Source: Achromobacter sp. B7 (lineage in GTDB: Bacteria; Pseudomonadota; Gammaproteobacteria; Burkholderiales; Burkholderiaceae_B). Taken from it: 64,000 nt of DNA. A model generated the notes under the pieces. That model did not search any database. It had not been told where the DNA came from and saw only the letters and a program-made list of their open reading frames with translations. Of the stretch, positions 40,419 through 48,420 are shown in pieces; position 1 is the first letter of the stretch; each line of letters begins with the position of its first letter. The stretch spans positions 4,216,001-4,280,000 of the forward strand of contig NZ_CP032084.1 of the NCBI RefSeq assembly GCF_003600685.1, read 5' to 3'. A program made the position numbers and the translations under genes.

Positions 40419-41921
40419 ATGGACACCCCTCAAACCATCCTGCAAGCGCTCGGCCTTTCCGCCGACGCCCTTACCGGCGGCACCCTGACCGCGCGCAGCC
40501 CGATCGACGGCGCTGAGCTGGCGCAGGTGCACGAACACACGGTGGCCCAGGCCCATTCCGCCATCACGCGCGCACGCCAGGCCAGCCTGGCCTGGCGCGA
40601 CGTGCCCGCGCCCCGCCGCGGCGAACTGATCCGCCTGCTGGGTGAAACGCTGCGCCAGAACAAAACCGCGCTGGGCCGCCTGGTCAGCCTGGAGGCCGGC
40701 AAGATCCTGGCCGAAGGCGAAGGCGAAGTGCAGGAAATGATCGACATCTGCGATTTCGCCGTCGGCCTGTCGCGCCAGTTGTACGGCTTGACCATCGCGT
40801 CCGAACGCCCCGGCCACCGCATGATGGAAACCTGGCACCCGCTGGGCGTCATCGGCGTCATCAGCGCCTTCAACTTCCCCGTTGCCGTCTGGTCGTGGAA
40901 CGCCGCGCTGGCCATCGTCTGCGGCAACGCCGTGGTCTGGAAGCCGTCTGAAAAAACGCCTTTGACCGCCCTGGCCTGCCAAGCCCTGTTCGCGCAAGCC
41001 ATGCAACGTTTTGGCGACGCGCCCGCCGGCTTGTCCGAAGTGCTGATCGGTGGCCGCGAAGTTGGCGAAGCGCTGGTCGATTCGCACGCCGTCGCGCTGG
41101 TGTCCGCCACCGGCTCGACCCGCATGGGCCGCCAGGTCGGCCCGCGCGTTGCCCAACGCTTCGGCCGCGTGCTGCTGGAACTGGGCGGCAACAACGCCAT
41201 CATCGTCGGCCCCACTGCCGACCTGGACATGGCCGCGCGCGGCATCGTCTTTGGCGCCATCGGCACCGCCGGCCAGCGCTGCACTACCACCCGCCGCCTG
41301 ATCGTGCACGAAAGCGTGGCCGACGCCCTGGTCCAACGCCTGCACAAAGCCTACGCCAGCGCCACCATCGGCAACCCGCTGGACGCTGGCAACCTGGTCG
41401 GCCCGCTGATCGACCGCGGCTCGTTCGACGCCATGCAAGATGCCCTGCGCGCTGCGCGTGAACAAGGCGGCAAGGTCACCGGCGGCGAACGCGTGCTGGA
41501 AAAGGACTATCCCAACGCCTGGTACGTGCGCCCCGCCATCGCCGAAATGCCTGGCCAGACCGACGTCGTCTGCCACGAGACCTTCGCGCCGATCCTGTAC
41601 GTGATGCGCTACAAGGAATTTTCCGACGCGCTTGCCCTGCAAAACGGCGTGCCCCAGGGCCTGTCGTCCGCCATCTTCACCAACGACCTGCGCGAAGCTG
41701 AAACCTTCCTGTCGGCCTCCGGTTCCGACTGCGGCATTGCCAACGTCAACATCGGCACGTCCGGCGCGGAAATCGGCGGCGCCTTCGGTGGTGAAAAAGA
41801 AACGGGCGGCGGCCGCGAATCCGGTTCCGACGCCTGGCGCAACTACATGCGCCGCGCCACCAACACCATCAACTACTCGCGCAACCTGCCGCTGGCGCAA
41901 GGCATCAAGTTCGGCGAATAA
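40419..41921 (+). CDS. amaB: Aldehyde dehydrogenase, ALDH7/AmaB type (L-aminoadipate-semialdehyde/piperideine-6-carboxylate dehydrogenase)
   Basis: 500 residues from ATG 40419 with AAGGAA 8 bp upstream. It has the ALDH7 architecture: N-F-P-V-A-V-W-S-W-N-A-A-L-A near 152, W-K-P-S-E-K-T-P for NAD binding, L-E-L-G-G-N-N-A with the catalytic glutamate, and T-A-G-Q-R-C-T-T-T with the catalytic cysteine. AmaB oxidises aminoadipate semialdehyde to 2-aminoadipate in the pipecolate branch of lysine catabolism. Divergent from the amine oxidase/ABC run, which would supply its substrate. Confidence 0.85.
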   Translation: MDTPQTILQALGLSADALTGGTLTARSPIDGAELAQVHEHTVAQAHSAITRARQASLAWRDVPAPRRGELIRLLGETLRQNKTALGRLVSLEAGKILAEGEGEVQEMIDICDFAVGLSRQLYGLTIASERPGHRMMETWHPLGVIGVISAFNFPVAVWSWNAALAIVCGNAVVWKPSEKTPLTALACQALFAQAMQRFGDAPAGLSEVLIGGREVGEALVDSHAVALVSATGSTRMGRQVGPRVAQRFGRVLLELGGNNAIIVGPTADLDMAARGIVFGAIGTAGQRCTTTRRLIVHESVADALVQRLHKAYASATIGNPLDAGNLVGPLIDRGSFDAMQDALRAAREQGGKVTGGERVLEKDYPNAWYVRPAIAEMPGQTDVVCHETFAPILYVMRYKEFSDALALQNGVPQGLSSAIFTNDLREAETFLSASGSDCGIANVNIGTSGAEIGGAFGGEKETGGGRESGSDAWRNYMRRATNTINYSRNLPLAQGIKFGE

Positions 41922-41945
41922 ACCCGCCCGCATGATTTGATGCAC

Positions 41946-41981
41946 AAGGCCCCGCGCGTTGTCCGCAACGCGCGGGGCCTT
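41946..41981 (+). terminator. Strong hairpin terminator after amaB
   Basis: A perfect 16-bp stem (AAGGCCCCGCGCGTTG at 41946-41961 with its exact complement at 41966-41981) around the tetraloop TCCG. The A start and T end of the stem make it usable in both directions, though no longer T run follows. Confidence 0.8.
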
Positions 41982-42119
41982 ATTGCATGGGCCATGTCTG
42001 CCCGCGACACGCCGCGTAACGCCTGTTTATTACACCTCCTACATCCGATAAGCCTGCCTTACAAACAGTTGCGGCGGGCGATGCTACATTGCCTCGTCAC
42101 AAGAACAACACACGCAACC

Positions 42120-43412
42120 ATGCCCTTACGCCGTCTTGCTCATCGCCGTTTCGCCCTGCGCGCCCTGACCGCCGCCGTCGCCCTTGGCGCCGCCGGCTCT
42201 GCCGCCGCGGGCGTGTCGTACCGCCTGGACCGCCCCTCGGCCGCGCCCGGCGAAACCGTCACCATCGAAGCTGTGTTCTTCAACGAAGGCAGCGCCCGCG
42301 CGAACTGGGAAGCCCCGCCGGAACTGGTTCTGCAATGGCGCAGCCAAGACGGCCAGATTGTCCGCAGCCTGGCCAAACTGGCCGGCGACCGCGCCAGCTA
42401 CAGCGTGCCCGTCAACAACTTTGCGCGCATGGCGTGGACCGCCGTCGTGCCCAGCACCGCCCACGGCCTGCAAGCAGTCTCCATTGAAGGCCAACCTTCC
42501 ATGATGGCGCTGGACGCGACCGGCCGCGACGCCGGCACCGTCGCCAGCCGCCCCGCCCAAGGCCCCGTCGTTGACGCGCGCAGCGGCGAACCCGTACCGG
42601 TCGCCGCCGTGACCGCCGTCGGCGCATCGCCCGAAGGCGGCCCGGCGCCCGACGCCGCCGTCATGCCCAGCGTGCAGCCGCAAACGGCGTTCGACCGCTT
42701 CCGCAGTTCCATCTCGGAATACAAGCCCGTCTACTTCGATATCGGCACGCGCGGCCAAACCACCGCCCGCTTCCAGATCAGCGCCAAGTACCGCCTGTTC
42801 AGCCCCGCCGGCGACCAACCGGCCACCTGGGGCCAGAACTTCTACCTGGCCTACACCCAGACCTCGCTGTGGGATTTGCAAAGCGATTCGATGCCCTTCA
42901 TCGACACCACGTTCAACCCCAGCGCCTTCTGGCTGTCGGACAACATCTGGCAGTCCGCCAACCAGAACTGGCGCTTCGGCATGAACACCGGGGTCGAGCA
43001 CAGCTCGAACGGCAAGGACGGCGACGACTCGCGTTCGGTCAACGACGGCTACATCGAACCGCGCTTTCACTATCGCTTTGATGGCGGCAGCACGCTGACC
43101 TTCGCCCCCAAGGTCAAGGCCTACTTCGGCGTGGCCGACGAAAACCGCGACTACGCCGACTACGCCGGCCACGTGGATTGGCAATTGCGCTGGGCGCAGG
43201 ACAACGGCGCGGTGGTCTCCGCCATGTACCGCCAAGGCGACCAGAAGCGCCGCACGACTCAGCTGGATTTCGCGTGGCCGCTCCAACGCACGTGGTTGAA
43301 TATGAACGGGTATCTGCACTTGCAGTATTTCAACGGGTACGGCGAAACGCTGCTGGGCTACAACCAGCGCAACGAATCGCAGTTCCGGGTGGGCTTGTCG
43401 CTGGTGCCGTAG
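42120..43412 (+). CDS. pldA: Outer-membrane phospholipase A with an added N-terminal domain
   Basis: 430 residues from ATG 42120 (a 13-residue longer start at 42081 is possible). Signal peptide ends A-G-S-A-A-A-G. Residues ~32-130 read like an extracellular beta-sandwich (P-G-E-T-V-T-I-E-A-V-F-F). A Pro/Ala-rich linker follows to ~200, then the PldA barrel: Y-F-D-I-G-T-R-G-Q, W-L-S-D-N-I-W-Q and the catalytic G-V-E-H-S-S-N-G with His ~294 and Ser ~296, plus a downstream Asn (S-R-S-V-N). It hydrolyses phospholipids that reach the outer leaflet and is active as a calcium-dependent dimer. E. coli PldA lacks the N-terminal ~200 residues. Confidence 0.88.
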   Translation: MPLRRLAHRRFALRALTAAVALGAAGSAAAGVSYRLDRPSAAPGETVTIEAVFFNEGSARANWEAPPELVLQWRSQDGQIVRSLAKLAGDRASYSVPVNNFARMAWTAVVPSTAHGLQAVSIEGQPSMMALDATGRDAGTVASRPAQGPVVDARSGEPVPVAAVTAVGASPEGGPAPDAAVMPSVQPQTAFDRFRSSISEYKPVYFDIGTRGQTTARFQISAKYRLFSPAGDQPATWGQNFYLAYTQTSLWDLQSDSMPFIDTTFNPSAFWLSDNIWQSANQNWRFGMNTGVEHSSNGKDGDDSRSVNDGYIEPRFHYRFDGGSTLTFAPKVKAYFGVADENRDYADYAGHVDWQLRWAQDNGAVVSAMYRQGDQKRRTTQLDFAWPLQRTWLNMNGYLHLQYFNGYGETLLGYNQRNESQFRVGLSLVP

Positions 43413-43422
43413 TGCGCGGGCA

Positions 43423-43442
43423 TCGCGGGCAAAAGCCCGCGA
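43423..43442. terminator. Hairpin after pldA, possible terminator
   Basis: TCGCGGGC (43423-43430) and GCCCGCGA (43435-43442) form a perfect 8-bp stem with loop AAAA, 10 bp after the pldA stop. No T run follows on the plus strand. Confidence 0.6.
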
Positions 43443-43447
43443 CAGCC

Positions 43448-43491
43448 CGCAATCACCTCGCAATCACCTCGCAATCACCTCGCAATCACCC
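43448..43491. repeat. 11-bp tandem array CGCAATCACCT, four copies
   Basis: Three exact copies and a fourth ending C instead of T. The last copy supplies the stop codon (TCA on the plus strand, 43486-43488) of the convergent cyclodeaminase gene, so the array lies exactly at its 3' end. Confidence 0.9.
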
Positions 43492-44424
43492 CGCGTTCGT
43501 TGATTCATACACCAGCGTCGCCAGCGTCAGGTCCTCAAGCGCGCTGCCCACGGCCTTGAACACCGTGATTTCCTGATCGTTGCGCCGGCCCTGGCGGGCG
43601 CCGGTCGTCAGCTGGTGCAGGTCGCCCTGGATCGCCTCGCGGGTCAGCACGCCGGCCTCGAATGCCGACAGCAGGTCGCCGGATTTGGTGGGGGCCTCGT
43701 CGGTATCGACGTACACCGACGTGCCATCAAAACAAGCCGTATCCGTCTCGCGCATCTGGGGCGTGAAACTGCCGATCAGGTCCAGGTGCGCGCCCGGGCG
43801 CAACCAGGCGCCCTGGATCAGCGGCACGGTAGACAGGGTGGCGCAACTGATGATGTCGGCCTCGCGCACGGCGGATTCCAGGTCGGACGTGGCCTGGGCG
43901 TCAAAACCCTGTACGCGCAGCGTTTCGGCCAGCGCATCGGCGCCGGCCTGGCGCACATTCCACACCAACACACGCTGAATCGGGCGCACCGTACGCATCG
44001 CTTGCGCGAGCAGGCCGGCGATGCGGCCCGAGCCCACGATCAGCAGCGTGCTCGCATCCTTGCGCGCCAGATAGTCGGCGCCCAGCGCGGCCGCGCCGGC
44101 GGTGCGGTAGACGGTGACGATATCGCCGTCCACCTGCGCGATCGGCACACCGGTCGTGGCGCTGTACAGGTTATAGGTGGCGTGCAGGCCGGGCAGGCCC
44201 TGGTGCGTATTCTCGGGAAAGATGTTGATGATCTTCACGCCGAAGTAACCCCGGTCGCTCCAGGCCGGCATGATCAGCGTGGTGCCCTGGGCATCGCCCG
44301 ACCGGATGGCGTGCACGTGGCGCGCGGGCACGGTGGCGCCCTGGCGGAAGGCTTCCCGCAGGGCGGGGATGACGGCGTCGAATGACAGGGCGCCGCGAGT
44401 CTGTTCGGTGTCGATAAAGCGCAT
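43486..44424 (-). CDS. Ornithine cyclodeaminase/mu-crystallin family protein
   Basis: 312 residues. The N-terminal part has A-V-I-P-A-L-R-E-A-F and R-H-V-H-A-I (substrate side); the NAD-binding Rossmann domain starts with L-L-I-V-G-S-G-R-I-A-G-L near 130-141. A-A-L-G-A-D-Y-L-A-R precedes it. Members are ornithine cyclodeaminases, ketimine reductases or alanine dehydrogenases; the exact reaction cannot be assigned. Divergent from the dipeptide-type ABC genes. Confidence 0.82.
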   Translation of the reverse strand: MRFIDTEQTRGALSFDAVIPALREAFRQGATVPARHVHAIRSGDAQGTTLIMPAWSDRGYFGVKIINIFPENTHQGLPGLHATYNLYSATTGVPIAQVDGDIVTVYRTAGAAALGADYLARKDASTLLIVGSGRIAGLLAQAMRTVRPIQRVLVWNVRQAGADALAETLRVQGFDAQATSDLESAVREADIISCATLSTVPLIQGAWLRPGAHLDLIGSFTPQMRETDTACFDGTSVYVDTDEAPTKSGDLLSAFEAGVLTREAIQGDLHQLTTGARQGRRNDQEITVFKAVGSALEDLTLATLVYESTNAG

Positions 44425-44746
44425 GGGAGGGGTGCCGGAAAAGGGTCAATCAATCAAAGGGCCGAAGGCAGTCTAGCAGCGCGGTCCGCACGCCGTCCCG
44501 CCAGGGTGACGGCCAGGCCTTCGGGGTCTATCAATCTTTGCGCAGGCGTCATAACACCCCGTTATTGGATGCGCTTGGCGGCGCGCGGGGAAATTCAACA
44601 ATCCCTTGGCATATCAAGCGCTTGCGCCACCCTGGACGGGCCGCGCGCAATTGCCTTCATAGTGGATTTCCCTGGGTCCCCGCCATCCAGGCGCACTGGC
44701 ATTCTTCGACCACCCCAAGCCCACGGGCGCATCAAGAGAGGTCGTT

Positions 44747-44839
44747 ATGCCAAGTTCCGTACACCCCGCCCCCGCAGCCGCCCCGGTGGGTTGCCGCGCC
44801 GGCCTGCGACAGCCCGCGACCGGAGCCGCCCGCGCATGA
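44747..44839 (+). CDS. 30-codon leader reading frame coupled to the ABC permease
   Basis: ATG 44747 has GAGAGG 5 bp upstream, better than the permease's own site. It encodes 30 residues rich in Ala, Pro and Arg (starts M-P-S-S-V-H-P-A-P). Its TGA at 44837-44839 overlaps the permease ATG (44836) in the ATGA form seen between coupled genes. Absence of a ribosome binding site of its own before 44836 suggests permease translation depends on this frame. Not visible in standard annotation because of its size. Confidence 0.5.
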   Translation: MPSSVHPAPAAAPVGCRAGLRQPATGAARA

Positions 44840-45774
44840 TCCGGCAACTGCTTAACCGCCTGTATATCTCGCTGCCTGTTCTGCTGGGCGTGATCGTGGT
44901 GTGCTTCGTGCTGCTGCAAGTGGCGCCCGCGGACCCCGCGGCCGTCATCGCCGGCCCGACCGCCACCGCCGACGAATTGGCCCAGGTGCGCCAGGAACTG
45001 GGCCTGGACAAGCCGCTGCTGGTGCAGCTGACCGGCTATATGTGGCGCCTGGCGCACCTGGATCTGGGCCGCTCCATGATTTCGAACGTGCCGGTAATCG
45101 ACGAGATCGGCGGCACCATCGGGGCCACTGTTGAACTGATGCTGGCCAGCGTGATCTGGTCGATCCCGCTGGCGATCCTGTTGGGCACCCTGGCCGCGTA
45201 TCGGCGCGGCAAATTGATCGATCGCTTTGTCATGACGCTGTCGGTCATCGGCGTGTCGCTGCCGGTGTTCTGGGTGGGGCTGCTGCTGGTGCAGCACGTG
45301 GGCGGCGCGGGCATCCTGCCCTACATCGGCCGCAACGGTCCGTTGTGGACCTTGGCCGGCCTGGAATCCATCGCCCTGCCCGCGCTCACGCTGGGCTCGG
45401 TATTGATCGGGCCGGTGGCTCGCATTACACGCACTGCCGTGATTGAAACGCTTAGCGGCGACTACGTGCGCACCGCGCGCGCCAAGGGCGCGGGCGAACG
45501 CCGCGTGGTCCTGCGCCATGCGCTGCGCAACGCGCTGCTGCCTATCGTGACGCTGGTGGGCCTGCAAGTGGGCAACCTGCTGGGCGGCGCGGTGGTCACC
45601 GAGCAGATCTATTCCTGGCCCGGCGTGGGACGCATGGCGGTGGGCGCCATCTTTGCCGGTGACTTCCCTCTGGCGCAGGGCGCGATCCTTGTGACGGCGC
45701 TGGGCTTCATCATCATCAACCTGATCGTGGACCTGCTGTACGGCTATCTGGATCCGCGAGGACAAAAATCATGA
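44836..45774 (+). CDS. Dipeptide/oligopeptide-type ABC transporter permease (DppB class)
   Basis: 312 residues from ATG 44836; the open frame back to 44506 has no features. Six helices; N-terminal I-R-Q-L-L-N-R-L-Y-I-S-L-P and V-L-L-G-V-I-V are standard for DppB/GsiC. The EAA loop reads A-R-A-K-G-A-G-E-R-R-V-V-L-R. Partner of the DppC-type permease that overlaps it by 4 bp. Confidence 0.92.
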   Translation: MIRQLLNRLYISLPVLLGVIVVCFVLLQVAPADPAAVIAGPTATADELAQVRQELGLDKPLLVQLTGYMWRLAHLDLGRSMISNVPVIDEIGGTIGATVELMLASVIWSIPLAILLGTLAAYRRGKLIDRFVMTLSVIGVSLPVFWVGLLLVQHVGGAGILPYIGRNGPLWTLAGLESIALPALTLGSVLIGPVARITRTAVIETLSGDYVRTARAKGAGERRVVLRHALRNALLPIVTLVGLQVGNLLGGAVVTEQIYSWPGVGRMAVGAIFAGDFPLAQGAILVTALGFIIINLIVDLLYGYLDPRGQKS

Positions 45775-46676
45775 GCGCAGGTTCCACTTCTTCCATGGGC
45801 GCCTTGCCGCCCCAGGCCATGGCCACCCCGCTTGCGCGCATTGCCGACCGACTGCGCCGCGACCCCATTCTGCTGTTGTCGCTGCTGGCGGTAATCGCCA
45901 TCGTGCTGACGGCGCTATTCGCGCCGTGGCTGGCGCCGCACGACCCGTACTCCACCAACATGTCGATCGCGCGCAAGACGCCGGGCTGGATGTCTTCCGA
46001 CGGCATCACGTATCTGCTGGGCACCGACGTGCAGGGCCGCGACATCCTGTCCCGCATCATCTACGGCATTCGCGCCACCCTGATGCTGAGTGTGTTGGCG
46101 GTGATCGGCGGCTCGGGTATCGGCGCCGTCCTGGGCATCCTGGCGGCCTACTACCGGCCGCTGGAAGGCGTGATCATGCGCGTGGTCGACGTGCTGCTGT
46201 CGTTTCCCGCCATCCTGTTCGGCCTGAGCCTGTCGGCGCTGCTGGGCCCGGGCACGCTGGCGATGGTGCTGGCGCTGGGCGTGTCCGCCATCCCCGGCAT
46301 GGCCCGCATTGCGCGGGGGTCCGCCATGGTGGTGATGAAGCAGGAATACATGGAAGCCGGCCATGCCATGGGCTTTGGCAATTTCTACCTGATCACGCGC
46401 TACCTGCTGCCGAACTGCTCGTCCATGCTGATGATCTACGCGACGCTGCAACTGGGCCACACCATCCTGCTGGGTTCGGTGCTGTCGTTCCTGGGCCTGG
46501 GTCCGCAGCCGCCCTTCGCCGAACTGGGCAGCATGGCCGCCGACGGGCGCAAGTTCCTACAGATCTTCCCGCACATTTCCACCATTCCGACGATGACGAT
46601 TTTCTTCATCGTGCTGGCCTTCAACCTGCTGGGCGACAGCCTGCGCGATGCGCTGGATCCCAAGCTGCGTTTCTGA
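45771..46676 (+). CDS. Dipeptide/oligopeptide-type ABC transporter permease (DppC class)
   Basis: 301 residues. N-terminal cytoplasmic tail, then L-L-L-S-L-L-A-V-I-A-I-V as first helix; L-L-G-T-D-V-Q-G-R-D-I-L-S-R is the hallmark of DppC/OppC proteins, as is L-G-L-G-P-Q-P-P near the C-terminus. Overlaps the DppB-type gene (ATGA). Confidence 0.92.
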   Translation: MSAGSTSSMGALPPQAMATPLARIADRLRRDPILLLSLLAVIAIVLTALFAPWLAPHDPYSTNMSIARKTPGWMSSDGITYLLGTDVQGRDILSRIIYGIRATLMLSVLAVIGGSGIGAVLGILAAYYRPLEGVIMRVVDVLLSFPAILFGLSLSALLGPGTLAMVLALGVSAIPGMARIARGSAMVVMKQEYMEAGHAMGFGNFYLITRYLLPNCSSMLMIYATLQLGHTILLGSVLSFLGLGPQPPFAELGSMAADGRKFLQIFPHISTIPTMTIFFIVLAFNLLGDSLRDALDPKLRF

Positions 46677-46722
46677 CATTGCGCCTGACCAAACAACACA
46701 CCACAACCGGGGAAACACCACC

Positions 46723-48300
46723 ATGAAGCTCATCAAAGGCCTGGCCGTCGCGCCGCTGGCTCTGACCTGCCTGCTGGCCGCGCCCACGCACGCCGTCGCC
46801 CAATCCGACAAGACCGTGCTGATCCTGCGCGAACTGGACACCGACAAGTACGACCCGCACCGCACCACCGCGCGCGGCGCGGCGGAAGTGCTGTTCATGG
46901 CCGCCGACACCATGGTGGGCCTGGACTACGACATGAAGACGCCGGTGCCGGCGCTGGCCAAGAGCTGGACGGTGTCGCCCGATGGCCTGACCTACACGTT
47001 CGCGCTGCGTGACAACGTGACGTTCTGCAGCGGCCGGAAGATGACGGCCAAGGACGTGGTGGCCAGCTACGAACGTTGGTTGAACCCGGAAACCAAGGGC
47101 CTGGAGCGCTGGCGCGCCGGCCCCGTCGACAGCATCACGGCGCCTGACGACGTGACCGTGGTCTACAAGCTGAAAAAGCCCTACAACGAGCTGCTGCAGC
47201 AAATGGCGCACTACATGCACTCGGTCATCAATATCGATCAGGTCAAGGAACTGGGCCCGGACTACGGGGTCAAGGCCTTTGACGGCACCGGCCCCTACTG
47301 CTTTCAAAGCTGGTCGCCGCGCAACGAAGTCGTGCTGACCAAGCATGCCGGCTACAACTGGGGCCCGTCGATCTATAAAGACCCAACGCCCAAGGTCGAC
47401 AAGATCATCTGGAAGATCGTGCCCGAGGAAAGCACCCGCCTGACCGCACTGCAAAGCGGCCAGGCCGATTTGTCGCGCTACCTGCCGCAATGGGCCATCA
47501 AGGACCTGAAGGCCGACAAGCGCTTGTTCGTGAGCCGCGCCGACCCCTTCTACTGGACCTTCTTCCTGGGTTTCAAGATCGACAAGCCGATGCTGACGGA
47601 CGTGAACGTGCGCCGCGCCATCAACCTGGCCATCAACCGCAAGGCGCTGACCGAAGCCATTACGTTCGGCGAGGCGCAGCCCGCCACCAGCATGCTGGCC
47701 ACCGACACGCCCGCAGGCAGCAACGACGCCTACCGCTACGATCCCGCCGCCGCCAACAAGCTGCTGGATGAAGCCGGCTGGAAGAAGCAGTCCGACGGCT
47801 TTCGCTACAAAGACGGCCAGAAGCTGTCACTGCTGCACTACGGCATCACCGGCTACTGGAAAGACATCATGGAGGCCGTGCAAGGCGACATGAAGAAAGT
47901 CGGCGTCGACCTGCGCGTGCAGTTGTTTGATTCGACGTCGGCCTGGGGCAAGCTGGCCACGCAGGAATTCGATGAATTCAGCATGAGCTTCGGCTACATG
48001 AGCACGGGCGAAGCGCTGAACAGCTACTTCCTGTCCACCAGCATCCCCACGCCCAACCGTATGAACTGGAAGGACGCCGACACCGACACCTGGCTGGCCG
48101 AAGGCAGCCAGGCGCTGGACACCAAGCAAGGCGACGCCATCCTGTCCAAGGCCTTGACCAAGATCTCGGACGGCGCCGCGTGGATCCCGCTGTACCACGA
48201 CTCGTTGTACCTGGTGGGCGGCGTGCGCATGAAGCCGATGCGCGCCCACGGCATCTTTGGCGCGGCGGCCTACAAGGGTTTGGACATCGCGTTCAAGTAA
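46723..48300 (+). CDS. Dipeptide-type ABC transporter substrate-binding protein (family 5)
   Basis: 525 residues from ATG 46723 (GGGGAAA upstream). Signal peptide ends T-H-A-V-A-Q. Family-5 features: L-A-K-S-W-T-V-S-P-D-G-L-T-Y-T-F near 85-100, the F-D-G-T-G-P-Y motif, and D-V-N-V-R-R-A-I-N-L-A-I-N-R-K. Such proteins bind peptides, opines, nickel or heterocycles; the neighbouring ring-opening hydrolases suggest a non-peptide ligand. Confidence 0.9.
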   Translation: MKLIKGLAVAPLALTCLLAAPTHAVAQSDKTVLILRELDTDKYDPHRTTARGAAEVLFMAADTMVGLDYDMKTPVPALAKSWTVSPDGLTYTFALRDNVTFCSGRKMTAKDVVASYERWLNPETKGLERWRAGPVDSITAPDDVTVVYKLKKPYNELLQQMAHYMHSVINIDQVKELGPDYGVKAFDGTGPYCFQSWSPRNEVVLTKHAGYNWGPSIYKDPTPKVDKIIWKIVPEESTRLTALQSGQADLSRYLPQWAIKDLKADKRLFVSRADPFYWTFFLGFKIDKPMLTDVNVRRAINLAINRKALTEAITFGEAQPATSMLATDTPAGSNDAYRYDPAAANKLLDEAGWKKQSDGFRYKDGQKLSLLHYGITGYWKDIMEAVQGDMKKVGVDLRVQLFDSTSAWGKLATQEFDEFSMSFGYMSTGEALNSYFLSTSIPTPNRMNWKDADTDTWLAEGSQALDTKQGDAILSKALTKISDGAAWIPLYHDSLYLVGGVRMKPMRAHGIFGAAAYKGLDIAFK

Positions 48301-48341
48301 GCCAGCCGGCGGCGCGCTCCTACCGGCGCGCCGCGTGTGCA

Positions 48342-48386
48342 GCCTGTCCCGCCTGTCCCGCCTTTCCCGCCCTTCCCGCCCTATTC
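48342..48386. repeat. 9-10 bp tandem array of GCCTGTCCC type
   Basis: Five imperfect copies (GCCTGTCCC twice, then GCCTTTCCC, GCCCTTCCC, GCCCTATTC) between the binding-protein stop and the amidohydrolase start. Confidence 0.75.
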
Positions 48387-48420
48387 GCTTCAACCTTTCA
48401 TGCCGCACAGAGAGCCTGCC

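Noticed and set aside
40326..41945. 539-codon minus-strand frame opposite amaB
   Set aside because: Antisense shadow; begins inside the terminator region and ends within the tandem array.
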